64,000 bases of DNA from assembly GCA_036381515.1 (NCBI GenBank), contig DASVCR010000080.1, positions 30,992-94,991 of the forward strand, given 5' to 3'. The notes beneath the pieces were generated by a model. The model was not told the DNA's origin. It worked only from the letters and a program-made list of their open reading frames with translations, and made no database searches. The first letter of the stretch is position 1; each line of letters begins with the position of its first letter. The stretch is from ZC4RG20 sp036381515. GTDB lineage: Bacteria > Pseudomonadota > Gammaproteobacteria > Steroidobacterales > Rariloculaceae. Of the stretch, positions 9,144 through 18,104 are shown in pieces. Both the position numbers and the translations under genes were made by a program.

Positions 9144-9896
9144 TTAACGCATCAGGATGCCGCCGTCGGCGATCAGCGTCGCGCCGTGCACGAAATCGGC
9201 GGCCGGCGAGACGAGCCACGCGCAGCATTCGGCGATCTGCTCGGCCGTGCCGACTTTGCCGACGGCCGAGACGACCTCCTTGCGCCGCACGGGATCGCTC
9301 ATCGCCGACGCGACGAACGGCGTGTCGATGAAGCCAGGCGCCACGGCGTTGACCGCGATCCCGCGCTCGCCGAGCGCGCGTGCGCAGCTCTTCATCATCG
9401 TCAGCACGGCGCCCTTGCTCGTCGCGTAGGCGCCGGTCGCGACGTAGCCGCCGCCGGTATAGCTCGAGATGCTCGCGACGAGGCAGATGCGCGCGCCGCG
9501 ATCCATCAGCTTCGCGGCCTCGCGCACGCTCAGGAACGTGCCGATGACGTTGATATCGAAGAGGCGCCGGAACTGCGCGGGCGTCGTGTCGAGGAAAGGC
9601 GTCGTTTCGATGACGCCTGCGGCGGTCACGAGCGCGTCGAGGCCGCCCCATGCGTCGCGGATCCTCGCGAACGCGTCGATCGTCGCCGCTTCGTCGGCGA
9701 CGTCGAGCTCGATCGCGAGCCCCGCGCCGGCCGCCGTCGCCCGGGCGCCTTCGAGGTTGCGGTCGAGACACGCGACGCGCCAGCCGTCGGCCATGAGCCT
9801 GCGCGCCGTCGCGGCGCCGATGCCGCTCGCGGCGCCCGTGACCGCGGCGCGCCGCCCGGCCCCCTTCACGTCGTCACCTCGCGTTCCGCTTGTCAC
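9144..9896 (-). CDS. Short-chain dehydrogenase/reductase (250 aa)
   Basis: A classical SDR. The cofactor loop GAASGIG is at residues 21-27, an Asp at the end of strand 2 (CLDRN) suggests NAD(H), the NAG-like motif reads TAAGV (91-95), and the catalytic set is Ser in VASISS near 142-145 with Tyr157 and Lys161 in YATSK. It oxidises a secondary alcohol or reduces a ketone; the substrate is unknown. The start is GTG 9896 or, ten codons later, GTG 9869. It lies 13 bp after the alpha/beta hydrolase gene and closes a three-gene minus-strand cluster. A REP copy with the core CTCTGACCCC is just beyond its stop. Confidence 0.9.
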   Translation of the reverse strand: MTSGTRGDDVKGAGRRAAVTGAASGIGAATARRLMADGWRVACLDRNLEGARATAAGAGLAIELDVADEAATIDAFARIRDAWGGLDALVTAAGVIETTPFLDTTPAQFRRLFDINVIGTFLSVREAAKLMDRGARICLVASISSYTGGGYVATGAYATSKGAVLTMMKSCARALGERGIAVNAVAPGFIDTPFVASAMSDPVRRKEVVSAVGKVGTAEQIAECCAWLVSPAADFVHGATLIADGGILMR

Positions 9897-9909
9897 CGGC
9901 GCGCCCCGA

Positions 9910-10977
9910 TCAGCGATACGCGTCGAGGCCGTTCGCCTCGAGGAACTCGGAAAGCAGGTCCGCGACGTCGACGTTGTTCAGGTCGGCGAACGGGATATGC
10001 GTGTTGCCGACGAGACCCGCGTCCCGCAGCATCAGCACCTCCGCGTTGCCGCCGTACTTGTTGACGAGCTCCGCGAACAGCCTCGACTGTGCGACGGCGC
10101 CCGTGAAGCGGTCCGTCTTGTCGAGGTTGTCGCCCCACACGAGCTGGATCGGGATCCGCGTGAGCTTGCGGAACTCGTCGAGCGGCACGATCACCGGCCC
10201 GAACGGGCCCGGCCGCACGTCCGGCGCCTCGCCTTCGGGGAACACGAATCCGACGTTCTCGTACGCGACGATGCCCTTGATGTTGTCGGTCTTGAGCGCG
10301 GTCAGGAGCGCTCGCAGCCCGCCCGCGGAATTGGTCAGCGCGACCGTCGGTCCGATCCGGTCCGCGAGCGCGGCCGCCGCTTCCGCCTGAAGCTCCGCGT
10401 TCTCGACGGTATCGAACTCCTGATAGCGGGCACGGGTCGCCTGGTTCCACGCCTCGGAATCGCCCGTCGGGAACTGCACGCCGTCGAAGAACTCGGGGTA
10501 GTCGGACCCGAACCGCCATGCCACGAAGTTCTGCTGATCGCGGCCCGGCTCCGGCGCGTACGTCGTCTCCGCGCATCCCCAATTCGCGCGGCCGACTCTC
10601 GGCCCGTCCCACAGGTACACGGGGTAGCCGCGCCTCACGAAGATGCTCTGAAACCCTTCGCCGCCGTCCCAGCGGCTCTGCCATGCGACCGCGCTCGCGC
10701 TGTGCCACATCAACAGGTTCGTCGCGCGCGGGCTCGGCGGGATCTGATACTCGACGACGCCGTGGTCGCAATGGAGCGACGCGGTCTCATCGCCGAGGAC
10801 GGTGCCGCCGACCGCGAACGCACCCTGCTTCTCGATCACGAGCGGCCCGTCGTCGGCCGCGGCCGCCCCTGCGCCCGTCAGGAGCGCCGCCGAAAGCAGC
10901 AAGGCGGAAAGCCGCGCGCCGGCCGGTCCGAGCCGCGCGGCGGACTCGGCCAGGCACGCTGTGGTCTCGTGAGTCAT
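9910..10977 (-). CDS. Exported alpha/beta-hydrolase, esterase-like (355 aa)
   Basis: A hydrophobic segment at residues 20-41 ending in AAAAD looks like a signal peptide. The catalytic core carries a nucleophile elbow TNSAGG (Ser217), a likely acid in VWGDNLDK, and a likely histidine in VGNTHIPF. An N-terminal MWHSASAVAWQSRWDG region belongs to a little-studied esterase group. I prefer ATG 10977 over the one at 11013 because GAAGGGGCGAGCG gives a ribosome-binding site just upstream. The reaction is probably ester hydrolysis in the periplasm. It sits between the MBL hydrolase and the SDR, all transcribed leftward, suggesting a small catabolic operon. Confidence 0.82.
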   Translation of the reverse strand: MTHETTACLAESAARLGPAGARLSALLLSAALLTGAGAAAADDGPLVIEKQGAFAVGGTVLGDETASLHCDHGVVEYQIPPSPRATNLLMWHSASAVAWQSRWDGGEGFQSIFVRRGYPVYLWDGPRVGRANWGCAETTYAPEPGRDQQNFVAWRFGSDYPEFFDGVQFPTGDSEAWNQATRARYQEFDTVENAELQAEAAAALADRIGPTVALTNSAGGLRALLTALKTDNIKGIVAYENVGFVFPEGEAPDVRPGPFGPVIVPLDEFRKLTRIPIQLVWGDNLDKTDRFTGAVAQSRLFAELVNKYGGNAEVLMLRDAGLVGNTHIPFADLNNVDVADLLSEFLEANGLDAYR

Positions 10978-11040
10978 CGCTCGCCCCTTCGGCCCCGGCG
11001 GGCCGCAGAACACGCGGAACAGGATACGCCGGACGGGGAA

Positions 11041-11074
11041 ATCGTGCCGGACACGAAAACGTGTCCGACACGAT
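11041..11074. repeat. GTGTCGGACAC-type hairpin
   Basis: The arms at 11041-11054 and 11061-11074 are complementary at 13 of 14 positions around a GAAAAC loop. It is the same family as the GTGTCAGACAC repeats at 27633-27684 and 40833-40867. It lies between two leftward genes and could attenuate read-through from the MBL gene. Confidence 0.75.
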
Positions 11075-11091
11075 TCCGGGGTGCGAGTCAG

Positions 11092-12573
11092 CTATTGCCG
11101 ATTCATCCGAAGCTCCATCGCCGCCATGACGTCCGCCTTCGTCTGCGGCTCCGCGGAGGCATGGACGTTGATGTAGCGCTCGTAGTCGATGCCGAGCTTG
11201 TCGAGCGCCGCGACGAGCGCACTCACGTGGTCGTTCGCCGGCTGGCCCGGATTCACCGAGAAGTCGCCCTGGAACAGGATCTTCTCCTGCGGCAAATACG
11301 CGACGATCAGGCTGTCCGAATGCGGCGCCGGGAAGATGTGATAGAACTCGACCGTGCGCGTGCCGTCCGAGTACGACCGCATGTCGTAGACGGGCTCGAC
11401 GACCGCGCGACGCGGATTGCGCGCGAGCGCATCGTCGAGCAGCGTGCGCGGCGTGTTCAGCGCGCGCTCGAGGAACTCTTTCGCGTTCGCGTGCGCGATG
11501 ATTGTCGCGCCTTCGGCGACGAGCACGGGGAGCCCGCCCGTGTGATCCGAGTGCGGGTGCGTGACCATCACGTAGCGGATCGGCTTACCCGGAAACTGCC
11601 GCTTGATCTCGTCGACGTACGCCTGCGCGCGCGCCTGGCTCTGGCCGGCCTCGAGCATCATGACGTGGTCGCGGAACTCGACGACGAGCGAGTCGTAGCT
11701 GCCCTGACCGGTCGTGTACCGGAAGATGCCGGGTGCGAGCTGCTCCTTCGTGACGTTGAGCTGCGGCGCCTGCCCGCCGCCTCCCGGGAAGCCGCCCGGA
11801 CGATTGGCCGGCGGCGGCGCGAGCGAGTCGAGATCGGGCGGATTCGCGACCGCGGCCGCCACGTCGACCTCGAAGAACGGCCAGCCTCCGCGCGTCTGCA
11901 CGATCCGCGTCGGGACGATCGCGCCGTCGAGGCTTCTCCAGCCCGAGTACGTCGCGACGATGTGCATGTCGCCCATGATGTTCTCGCCGAGCCACGTCTC
12001 GACGCGCTCGATCAGATTGTCGTCGTTCAGGTACGCGTTGATCCGGTAGGACGCGCCGGACGGTGCCTTCACCGTCGGGCTCCAGCTCAGGATCGTGTAG
12101 TCCTTGCCGTGGACCCTCTCGCGGCTCACGACCGCGTCGTTCTCCGCGGCACCCTTCAGAAAGCCCCACGGCAGGAGGTAGAAGTCGACGGACTGCGCCC
12201 ACGGCTGCGACACGTCGGCCTGCTGCGGCGTGACCTGCTGGAAGAACGTGCCGGGCGACACCGTCGTCGACCCGCCGGGCCCGATGTTCATCGTATTGCC
12301 GGTATGGCGCGTCGTCGGCGCGGCGAGGTCGATGACGCGAACGTAGTTCGTGATCGGCCGCATCGGGTCGTGCGGGCCATAGCAGATCAGCTGCGCCGCG
12401 TTCGCGCCGCACTGCTGGAACGACACGTCGCGGGCAGACCCCGAGTACGTGATCGACTGAACGTTGCCCAATGCGCGCTGCGCGTTCTCGATGACGGTGT
12501 CCGCATCCTGCGCCAGCGCGATTCCGCACAGCGACGATGCGCAGAGCGCAGCGAGCGCTAGTCTCGTAACCAT
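11092..12573 (-). CDS. Exported metallo-beta-lactamase-fold hydrolase (493 aa)
   Basis: A Sec signal ends at IALAQ (residue 22). A ~240-residue N-terminal domain rich in beta strands, resembling lipoprotein-carrier/outer-membrane assembly folds, precedes a Gly/Pro linker (259-270) and a C-terminal MBL domain. The zinc site reads THPHSDHTGG (His339, His341, Asp343, His344), with a bridging Asp in FQGDFSV near 423. MBL hydrolases with such a leading domain are common in environmental Proteobacteria, but their substrates are unknown. ATG 12573 is the only start giving a signal peptide. First gene of a leftward trio with the esterase and SDR. Confidence 0.85.
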   Translation of the reverse strand: MVTRLALAALCASSLCGIALAQDADTVIENAQRALGNVQSITYSGSARDVSFQQCGANAAQLICYGPHDPMRPITNYVRVIDLAAPTTRHTGNTMNIGPGGSTTVSPGTFFQQVTPQQADVSQPWAQSVDFYLLPWGFLKGAAENDAVVSRERVHGKDYTILSWSPTVKAPSGASYRINAYLNDDNLIERVETWLGENIMGDMHIVATYSGWRSLDGAIVPTRIVQTRGGWPFFEVDVAAAVANPPDLDSLAPPPANRPGGFPGGGGQAPQLNVTKEQLAPGIFRYTTGQGSYDSLVVEFRDHVMMLEAGQSQARAQAYVDEIKRQFPGKPIRYVMVTHPHSDHTGGLPVLVAEGATIIAHANAKEFLERALNTPRTLLDDALARNPRRAVVEPVYDMRSYSDGTRTVEFYHIFPAPHSDSLIVAYLPQEKILFQGDFSVNPGQPANDHVSALVAALDKLGIDYERYINVHASAEPQTKADVMAAMELRMNRQ

Positions 12574-12866
12574 TCGTTCCCCCTTCCCTCGAGCTTTATT
12601 TATTGCAGAGTAACGGGACCAGGCATGATTCTGTATGCAGCACAAGCCTAGCATGACGAGTCGACCCCATCGAAGTCCCTTCTGTGGGGCAGCTCGCCGA
12701 GCTGCGAGGCCGCCCGGGCGTCGCTCCCGGGAATATCCCGGGTCCGCTTCCTCGAGCCCGAGCCCCGCAGCCTGCGCCGGCCGGGGCCGGGCCTTCGCGG
12801 CGCGCGCGCCGGCCCGTACCATAGGCGGCCGATTGCCGCACCCGGGCAATCTCACCGGAGAACGAC

Positions 12867-13355
12867 ATGAAGAAAGCTTTGATCGCGCTCGGCGCAACCG
12901 TCATCGCAGCGCCGGTCCTCGCCGACCCCGAATACGTCACGATCGAGATGGGCATCGACGTCGCGAAGCCGGCCGACGAGGTGTGGGAGGCCGTCGGAGG
13001 CTACTGCGACATCGCCGAATGGCTGAACGTCGACTGCGAGATCACGTCCGGAGACGGCGGCATCGGCACGGTGCGCGTGCTTGCAGGCGGCCGCGTCACG
13101 GAAGTGCTCGTCGCGAAGACGGACCTGGCCTACGGCTACACTCAGCCGCCCCGTGAAGGGCGGTTCTATGATCTCTACCACGGCTTCATGGAGGCGAAGC
13201 CGGTCGACGAGCGCTCGTCGCGGATCGTCTACACGCTCGTCTACGACGTCTCGGACAAGCCGGACCAGGCCGCGAAGGACGCCGACATCGAGCGCCGCCG
13301 CGGGATGTTCCAGACCGCGCTCGAGAACATGAAGCGCATCGCGGAGGCTAAGTAA
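12867..13355 (+). CDS. Exported SRPBCC (START/Bet v1-like) protein (162 aa)
   Basis: A short signal peptide ends at VLADP (residue 19). The remainder has the SRPBCC pattern: IDVAKPADEVWEAVGGYCDIAEW at the first strand and helix, then a curved sheet and a long C-terminal helix (GMFQTALENMKRIAE). This fold makes a deep hydrophobic cavity that binds lipids or polyketides, or acts as a cyclase. Export to the periplasm suggests a binding or scavenging role. The ~290-bp space upstream contains two short palindromes (near 12690 and 12735) but no clear promoter. Confidence 0.82.
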   Translation: MKKALIALGATVIAAPVLADPEYVTIEMGIDVAKPADEVWEAVGGYCDIAEWLNVDCEITSGDGGIGTVRVLAGGRVTEVLVAKTDLAYGYTQPPREGRFYDLYHGFMEAKPVDERSSRIVYTLVYDVSDKPDQAAKDADIERRRGMFQTALENMKRIAEAK

Positions 13356-13390
13356 GCAGGCCGCGGCCGCGAGGCCGCATTTCGACAAGC

Positions 13391-13416
13391 GAGGGAGCGG
13401 CGCGCGCCGCTCCCTC
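13391..13416. terminator. Perfect 26-bp palindrome between convergent genes
   Basis: The arms GAGGGAGCGGCGC and GCGCCGCTCCCTC are exact reverse complements with no unpaired loop. It sits between the stops of convergent genes at 13355 (+) and 13431 (-), where a bidirectional terminator is expected. No T-tract follows on either strand, so it may pause polymerase or protect 3' ends. Confidence 0.55.
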
Positions 13417-13430
13417 GACCGGCGCCGGCG

Positions 13431-14312
13431 CTACTGCTGCCTGCCCTGCCCGCCGCCGCTGCCGCCGCCGCGGAAATTCGCCTGGAGCAGGTGCGTCAGC
13501 GTGTGCACGTAGCGCAGCTTGCCGTTCTCGACGCGGAAGAGATGCGTGTCAGGAGCCCCGCTGCCGCCGGTCGGTCCGCCCGCGCCGAACGTGCAGAACG
13601 CGACGACCGCGCCGATGACCTCGTCGACGACGAAGCGGCGATTCGAGATGTTCACGCCGCTCGGCACGCCGACCTCGCAGCTGTCGTCCGGCGAGCCTCT
13701 GCCCGTGTAGGCGCCGCCTTCGATGCGCACGCACGGGAAGCCCCACGGCACGAGATCGATCTTCCCTTCGAGAAACGCATCGAGATACGCGTTCGCGGCC
13801 GCGACCAGCGTGCCGCGCGTATCGCGATCCTCGGGCGGGATCGGATCCCAGTTCTCGGTCGACGAGTAGCGCAGGTAGTTGTCGGCGTTGAAGAGCCAGT
13901 AGCCGGTCGTCGTCCACAGGATCTCGATCTCGGCGATCTTGTCGTGGTTGACGCGCAGACGCGTGCCGAGGACATACGGGTTCTCCTCGTCCGTCACGAT
14001 CACCTCGGTGAACGTCTGGCACGTGTACTCGTCGAGCAGGCTGCGATGGTGATCGATCTCCATCGCGGTGTTGATCAGGCCGGTCTCGATGTCCGCGGGC
14101 GCCATGTTCTCGAGGTAGCCGACGCCCCTCGCGAGCGGCAGCCCGGAGATGTCGCCCTTGGTCTGCGCTTCGATGTACAGGTTCACGGCGCGCTGCAACC
14201 CGCCGCGAGTGCAGGAAATTTCTCCCTGTGTGCCCTGTCCCTGCGCGAACCCGATCGCGGGCGCGAGCAGCGCGCCGCCGAGCGCGATCCACGTGAAAGT
14301 CGTGCGTCTCAC
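13431..14312 (-). CDS. Secreted NTF2/SnoaL-like protein, DUF8021-type (293 aa)
   Basis: The gene starts at GTG 14312 behind a GGAGGAG ribosome-binding site. A signal peptide ends at GFAQG (24). The mature protein seems to contain two NTF2-like halves: AVNLYIEAQTKGDISGLPL near residue 42 and AANAYLDAFLEGKIDLVPW near 172, each an opening helix of that fold. A C-terminal Gly/Gln-rich tail follows. A paralogue lies at 34748-35752. I recall this group as DUF8021, but could not check. No catalytic residues are evident, so binding or a non-enzymatic role is equally possible. Confidence 0.72.
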   Translation of the reverse strand: MRRTTFTWIALGGALLAPAIGFAQGQGTQGEISCTRGGLQRAVNLYIEAQTKGDISGLPLARGVGYLENMAPADIETGLINTAMEIDHHRSLLDEYTCQTFTEVIVTDEENPYVLGTRLRVNHDKIAEIEILWTTTGYWLFNADNYLRYSSTENWDPIPPEDRDTRGTLVAAANAYLDAFLEGKIDLVPWGFPCVRIEGGAYTGRGSPDDSCEVGVPSGVNISNRRFVVDEVIGAVVAFCTFGAGGPTGGSGAPDTHLFRVENGKLRYVHTLTHLLQANFRGGGSGGGQGRQQ

Positions 14313-14344
14313 GGACTCCTCCCTCGGTTGTCGTTATGGGCGGG

Positions 14345-14350
14345 ATTATA
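14345..14350 (-). promoter_or_regulatory. Candidate -10 element for the gene starting at 14312
   Basis: On the minus strand this reads TATAAT, an exact sigma-70 -10 hexamer, 32 bp upstream of the GTG start. No good -35 hexamer lies at 16-18 bp spacing, so an activator or a non-standard promoter would be needed. Confidence 0.35.
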
Positions 14351-14506
14351 GACGACGGATCGCGGCTCCGCCGGCCGTGCCGGCGGTCCTCGGGCGCCTT
14401 TCTTCGGCTTTGGGCTACGAGGCTCCGCTCAACGGCACGACGCGGGTTCCGCCCGCCGACCCTCCGCGGCGCGGAGCGCCTCGGCGGAGGCGGGACCGGG
14501 CGTCCG

Positions 14507-15529
14507 TCAACCCGCGACGGTCACCCGATTGCGGCCCGAGCGCTTCGCCGCGTACATCGCCTCGTCCGCGCGTCGCAGCCACGCCTCGTGCGACTCGCGC
14601 TCGCGGATCTCCGCCGCGCCGACCGAGACCGTCACGGAGATCCCGGGCACGAGGTCGACCGCTTCGATCCGCTCCCGCAGCTCCTCGGCTATGTGCGCGG
14701 CCGTCTCGATGCCGTGGCCCTCGATCACGACGACGAACTCCTCGCCGCCGATGCGGTACAGACCGTCCGTGACCCTGATCCGCGACTCGATCCGGCGAGC
14801 GATCGTCTTCAGGACCTCGTCGCCGGCGGCATGACCGTGCGCGTCGTTGATTCGCTTGAAATGGTCGACATCGAGCATCACGAGCGACGACGGCACCCGA
14901 TTCCTCTGGAATGCGGCCATCACGTGCGCCAGCCTGCTCATGAACGCGCGACGGTTACCGACTCCCGTGAGGGGATCACGCGTAGCGAGCCTCAGCAGCT
15001 CTTGCTGCTGCCGCTCGTTCAGCACCGAGAACGAGGCAGCGAAGGCCATCGTGACGACGAGCGTGACCTGGATCGCCGCCAGTCGCAGCGGCTCGACGTT
15101 GCCGAGCAGCTGAGCGAGCAGGCCCCCCGCCATCGTCAGCGTCAGCGCGATCGCCCCGCGCGGCCCGACGAGATAGAAGCAGGCCATCATCGCCGGGTAT
15201 GCCCAATAGACCTGCTGAGGGCCTCGCATCTGCACCGTGACCAGCGTGCCAGTGACGCAGAGCACGGCAACGAGCAGGCCCGCTACCCGCACCTTGCGCG
15301 TGCGATAGATGTAAACCCCGAGCGAGACGAACGCGGCGACGATGATCGTATCGATGATCGCGATCGGCCAATCGGCGACGAGCCATCGCATGACCGCGAA
15401 CGGCGCAACGCCGAGCGCGCCGGCCGCGGTCAGGATCAGCGGCATGCGGCGCGCGATCGGAGACGGCGCCGCCCACGGTTCCTCGTCTGTCCCACTCCGC
15501 GCACCGATGGGAGACCGCCGCCGGGACAA
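14507..15529 (-). CDS. Membrane diguanylate cyclase (GGDEF, 340 aa)
   Basis: Makes cyclic di-GMP from two GTP. Residues 29-168 hold six likely membrane helices with short loops and no recognisable periplasmic sensor. The GGDEF domain starts at RDPLTGVGNRRAF (184-196); the catalytic signature is GGEEF (261-265). An inhibitory I-site is intact: RVTD (252-255), five residues before GGEEF, so product feedback is expected. No EAL domain is present. It is a lone gene, divergent from aas. An AT-richer patch at 15540-15590 upstream is the likely promoter region. The signal sensed by the membrane part is unknown. Confidence 0.93.
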   Translation of the reverse strand: MSRRRSPIGARSGTDEEPWAAPSPIARRMPLILTAAGALGVAPFAVMRWLVADWPIAIIDTIIVAAFVSLGVYIYRTRKVRVAGLLVAVLCVTGTLVTVQMRGPQQVYWAYPAMMACFYLVGPRGAIALTLTMAGGLLAQLLGNVEPLRLAAIQVTLVVTMAFAASFSVLNERQQQELLRLATRDPLTGVGNRRAFMSRLAHVMAAFQRNRVPSSLVMLDVDHFKRINDAHGHAAGDEVLKTIARRIESRIRVTDGLYRIGGEEFVVVIEGHGIETAAHIAEELRERIEAVDLVPGISVTVSVGAAEIRERESHEAWLRRADEAMYAAKRSGRNRVTVAG

Positions 15530-15823
15530 GATCAGGTCCTTTCCGAAGCTAAAGAAATTATCGTATCAACAACGAATAGGAATTCCAGGAAGCCGCCGTC
15601 CCCATCGTGAGTGCGCCGGCGGGTCTTGCGGGCGCGCGCTTGCCCCGACTCGCCTCGCTCGGCGCGGATTCTAAACCATCGAGCGGCACCTGGACGAAGG
15701 CATTGGGCCTCTCTGCGGCGCGAGGCACGCGCCTCCGCCTTCGCGTTCCGAGAACCGGGTCACCGGCCGGGGCGGGATTTCTGCTAGCGTGTTGCCCGGT
15801 CGGGCAGACGAAGCGACGCGAGC

Positions 15824-17983
15824 ATGATGAAGGCGGCATTACGATGGATCCTGCGGATGCTCTATCGGGTCGAGGTCACCGGGCTCGAGCATTACGCAGC
15901 GGCGGGACGGCGTGCGCTGATCGTCGCCAACCACACGTCGTTTCTCGACGCGCCGCTGCTCGTCGCGTTCCTGCCCGACGACCTCACGTTCGCGATCGAC
16001 AAGCACGTCGCCCGACGATGGTGGGTTCGACCGTTTCTCGAGCTCGTCGACGCGTTTCCGATGGACCCGACGAGCGCCTTCTCGACGCGCGCGCTGATCC
16101 GGCACCTGAAAAGCGACCGTAAGGCCGTCATCTTTCCGGAAGGCCGCATCACGGTGACCGGCGCGTTGATGAAGATCTACGACGGCACCGGCATGGTCGC
16201 CGACAAATCGGGCGCGATGGTCGTCCCGGTGCGCATCGACGGTGCACAGTACACGCCGTTCTCGCGCCTGCGCGGACGCGTGCGGCTGCGCTGGCTGCCC
16301 CGCATCCGCCTGACCGTGCTCCCGCCGCGCCGGCTCGAGGTGCCCGAGGCCGTGCGCGGCCGCGCGCGCCGCCAGCGCGCGGGGGCCGCCCTGAGCGAGA
16401 TCATGACGGAGATGATGTTCGCGACGTCGAACCATCGCCGGACGCTGCTCGAGGCGCTGCTCGACGCCCGCCGCGTGCACGGAACGCGAAAGCCGGTGCT
16501 CGAGGATCTCGAGCGCCGGCCGCGAAGCTTCGGCGCGCTGCTGTCGGCCGCGTTCGTGCTCGGCCGGATCATGGCGCGGGACACCGAGCGCGGGGAGCAC
16601 GTCGGGCTGCTGCTGCCGAACGCGGCCGTGACCGCGATCGCGTTCTTCGGACTGCACGTCTTCGGCCGCGTGCCCGCGATGCTGAACTACACGACCGGCG
16701 TGAGCGGCCTCCTGTCCGCGTGCCGCATTGCGCGCATCCGGACCGTTTATACGTCGCGCCGGTTCATCGGCGCGGCGAAGCTCGACGAGGCCGCCGCGCG
16801 CCTCGAGGCGGAGGCACGCGTCGTCTACGTCGAGGACCTGCGCGGCCAGATCGGCATCGGCGCGAAGCTTCTCGGCGCGCTGTTCCCCTGGATCGCGGGT
16901 CTCGCCCGCAGGCGGCTCGAGCGGGGCATCGGACCTGACTCCCCCGCCGTCGTCCTTTTCACGTCCGGGTCCGAGGGATCGCCGAAGGGCGTCGTGCTCT
17001 CGCACGCGAACCTGCTCGCGAACCGCGAGCAGATCGCGGCGAAGATCGCGTTCAGCGCGCAGGACGTGATTTTGAACGCGCTGCCGCTCTTCCACTCGTT
17101 CGGCCTGACCGCGGGCACGCTGCTGCCGATTCTCGCGGGCATGCGCACGTTCCTCTACCCGTCGCCGCTGCATTACCGGATCGTTCCCGAGATGGCTTAC
17201 GCGATCAACGCGACGGTGCTGTTCGGCACGAACACGTTCCTGAAGGGCTACGCCCGCTACGCGCATCCTTACGACTTCTACAGCATCCGGTACGTATTCG
17301 CGGGCGCGGAGAAGCTGCAGGACGATACGCGCGAGCTCTGGGCGGAGAAGTTCGGCATCCGCATCTTCGAGGGCTACGGCGCGACGGAAACGAGCCCAGT
17401 GCTCTGCATGAACAGCCCGATGGAGTACCGCCGGGGCTCCGTGGGCCGGTTCCTGCCGGGGATCGAGTGGCATCTCGAGAAGGTCGAGGGCGTCGACGAA
17501 GGCGGCCGGCTCGTCGTGCGCGGCCCGAACGTCATGCTCGGCCATCTGCTTGCCGAGCACCCCGGCAAGCTCGTGCCGCCCCGCACGGACCGCGGCGACG
17601 GCTGGTACGACACCGGCGACATCGTGACCGTCGATGCCGAAGGATTCGTGAGGATCAGCGGCCGCGCGAAGCGCTTCGCGAAGATCGGCGGCGAGATGGT
17701 GTCCCTGACCGCGGTCGAGCAGCTCGCCGCGCGCGCATGGCCCGACGCCGAGCACGCGGTCGTCAGCGTGCCCGACCATCAGAAAGGCGAGCAGCTCGTG
17801 CTGCTCACGACCCGCGCGCACGCCGCGCGCACGGAGCTTCAGGCGCAGGCGAAGGCGGACGGGCTCGGCGAGCTGCACGTGCCTCGCCGGATCATCGTGC
17901 TCGCCCGGCTCCCGCTGCTCGGCTCGGGCAAGATCGACTACGCGGCGGCCCGTCGGCTCGCCGAAGACGAGCGCGCCGCCTGA
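15824..17983 (+). CDS. aas: Bifunctional acyltransferase/acyl-ACP synthetase Aas (719 aa)
   Basis: Reacylates lysophospholipids at the inner membrane. The N-terminal PlsC domain (1-200) has the NHTSFLD motif (H37, D42) and FPEGRI near 130. After a linker, an AMP-binding acyl-ACP/acyl-CoA synthetase domain runs from about 230 to the end, with the P-loop-like LFTSGSEGSPKG near 378-390, GYGATETSP near 520, WYDTGDI near 595, and the conserved Lys near the end in GSGKIDY. The length equals that of the E. coli enzyme (719 aa). The start is MMKAAL at 15824; the in-frame Met one codon later is equally possible. It stands alone, so its role is inferred from the domain order. Confidence 0.92.
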   Translation: MMKAALRWILRMLYRVEVTGLEHYAAAGRRALIVANHTSFLDAPLLVAFLPDDLTFAIDKHVARRWWVRPFLELVDAFPMDPTSAFSTRALIRHLKSDRKAVIFPEGRITVTGALMKIYDGTGMVADKSGAMVVPVRIDGAQYTPFSRLRGRVRLRWLPRIRLTVLPPRRLEVPEAVRGRARRQRAGAALSEIMTEMMFATSNHRRTLLEALLDARRVHGTRKPVLEDLERRPRSFGALLSAAFVLGRIMARDTERGEHVGLLLPNAAVTAIAFFGLHVFGRVPAMLNYTTGVSGLLSACRIARIRTVYTSRRFIGAAKLDEAAARLEAEARVVYVEDLRGQIGIGAKLLGALFPWIAGLARRRLERGIGPDSPAVVLFTSGSEGSPKGVVLSHANLLANREQIAAKIAFSAQDVILNALPLFHSFGLTAGTLLPILAGMRTFLYPSPLHYRIVPEMAYAINATVLFGTNTFLKGYARYAHPYDFYSIRYVFAGAEKLQDDTRELWAEKFGIRIFEGYGATETSPVLCMNSPMEYRRGSVGRFLPGIEWHLEKVEGVDEGGRLVVRGPNVMLGHLLAEHPGKLVPPRTDRGDGWYDTGDIVTVDAEGFVRISGRAKRFAKIGGEMVSLTAVEQLAARAWPDAEHAVVSVPDHQKGEQLVLLTTRAHAARTELQAQAKADGLGELHVPRRIIVLARLPLLGSGKIDYAAARRLAEDERAA

Positions 17984-18104
17984 GACCGCCGCGCCCGCCG
18001 GCCGAGCGGCGGCACGGCCCGCCGCCCGCCGACGCGCCGCGCCGGCGTGAAGCCCGATCGCGGCCGACCGGGCTTCGTCGTTCGCCACGGCGTGCTCCGC
18101 GCGC

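Noticed and set aside
9469..12561. 1030-codon plus-strand frame across the SDR, esterase and MBL genes
   Set aside because: It spans three real minus-strand genes and their spacers, and has no recognisable protein features.
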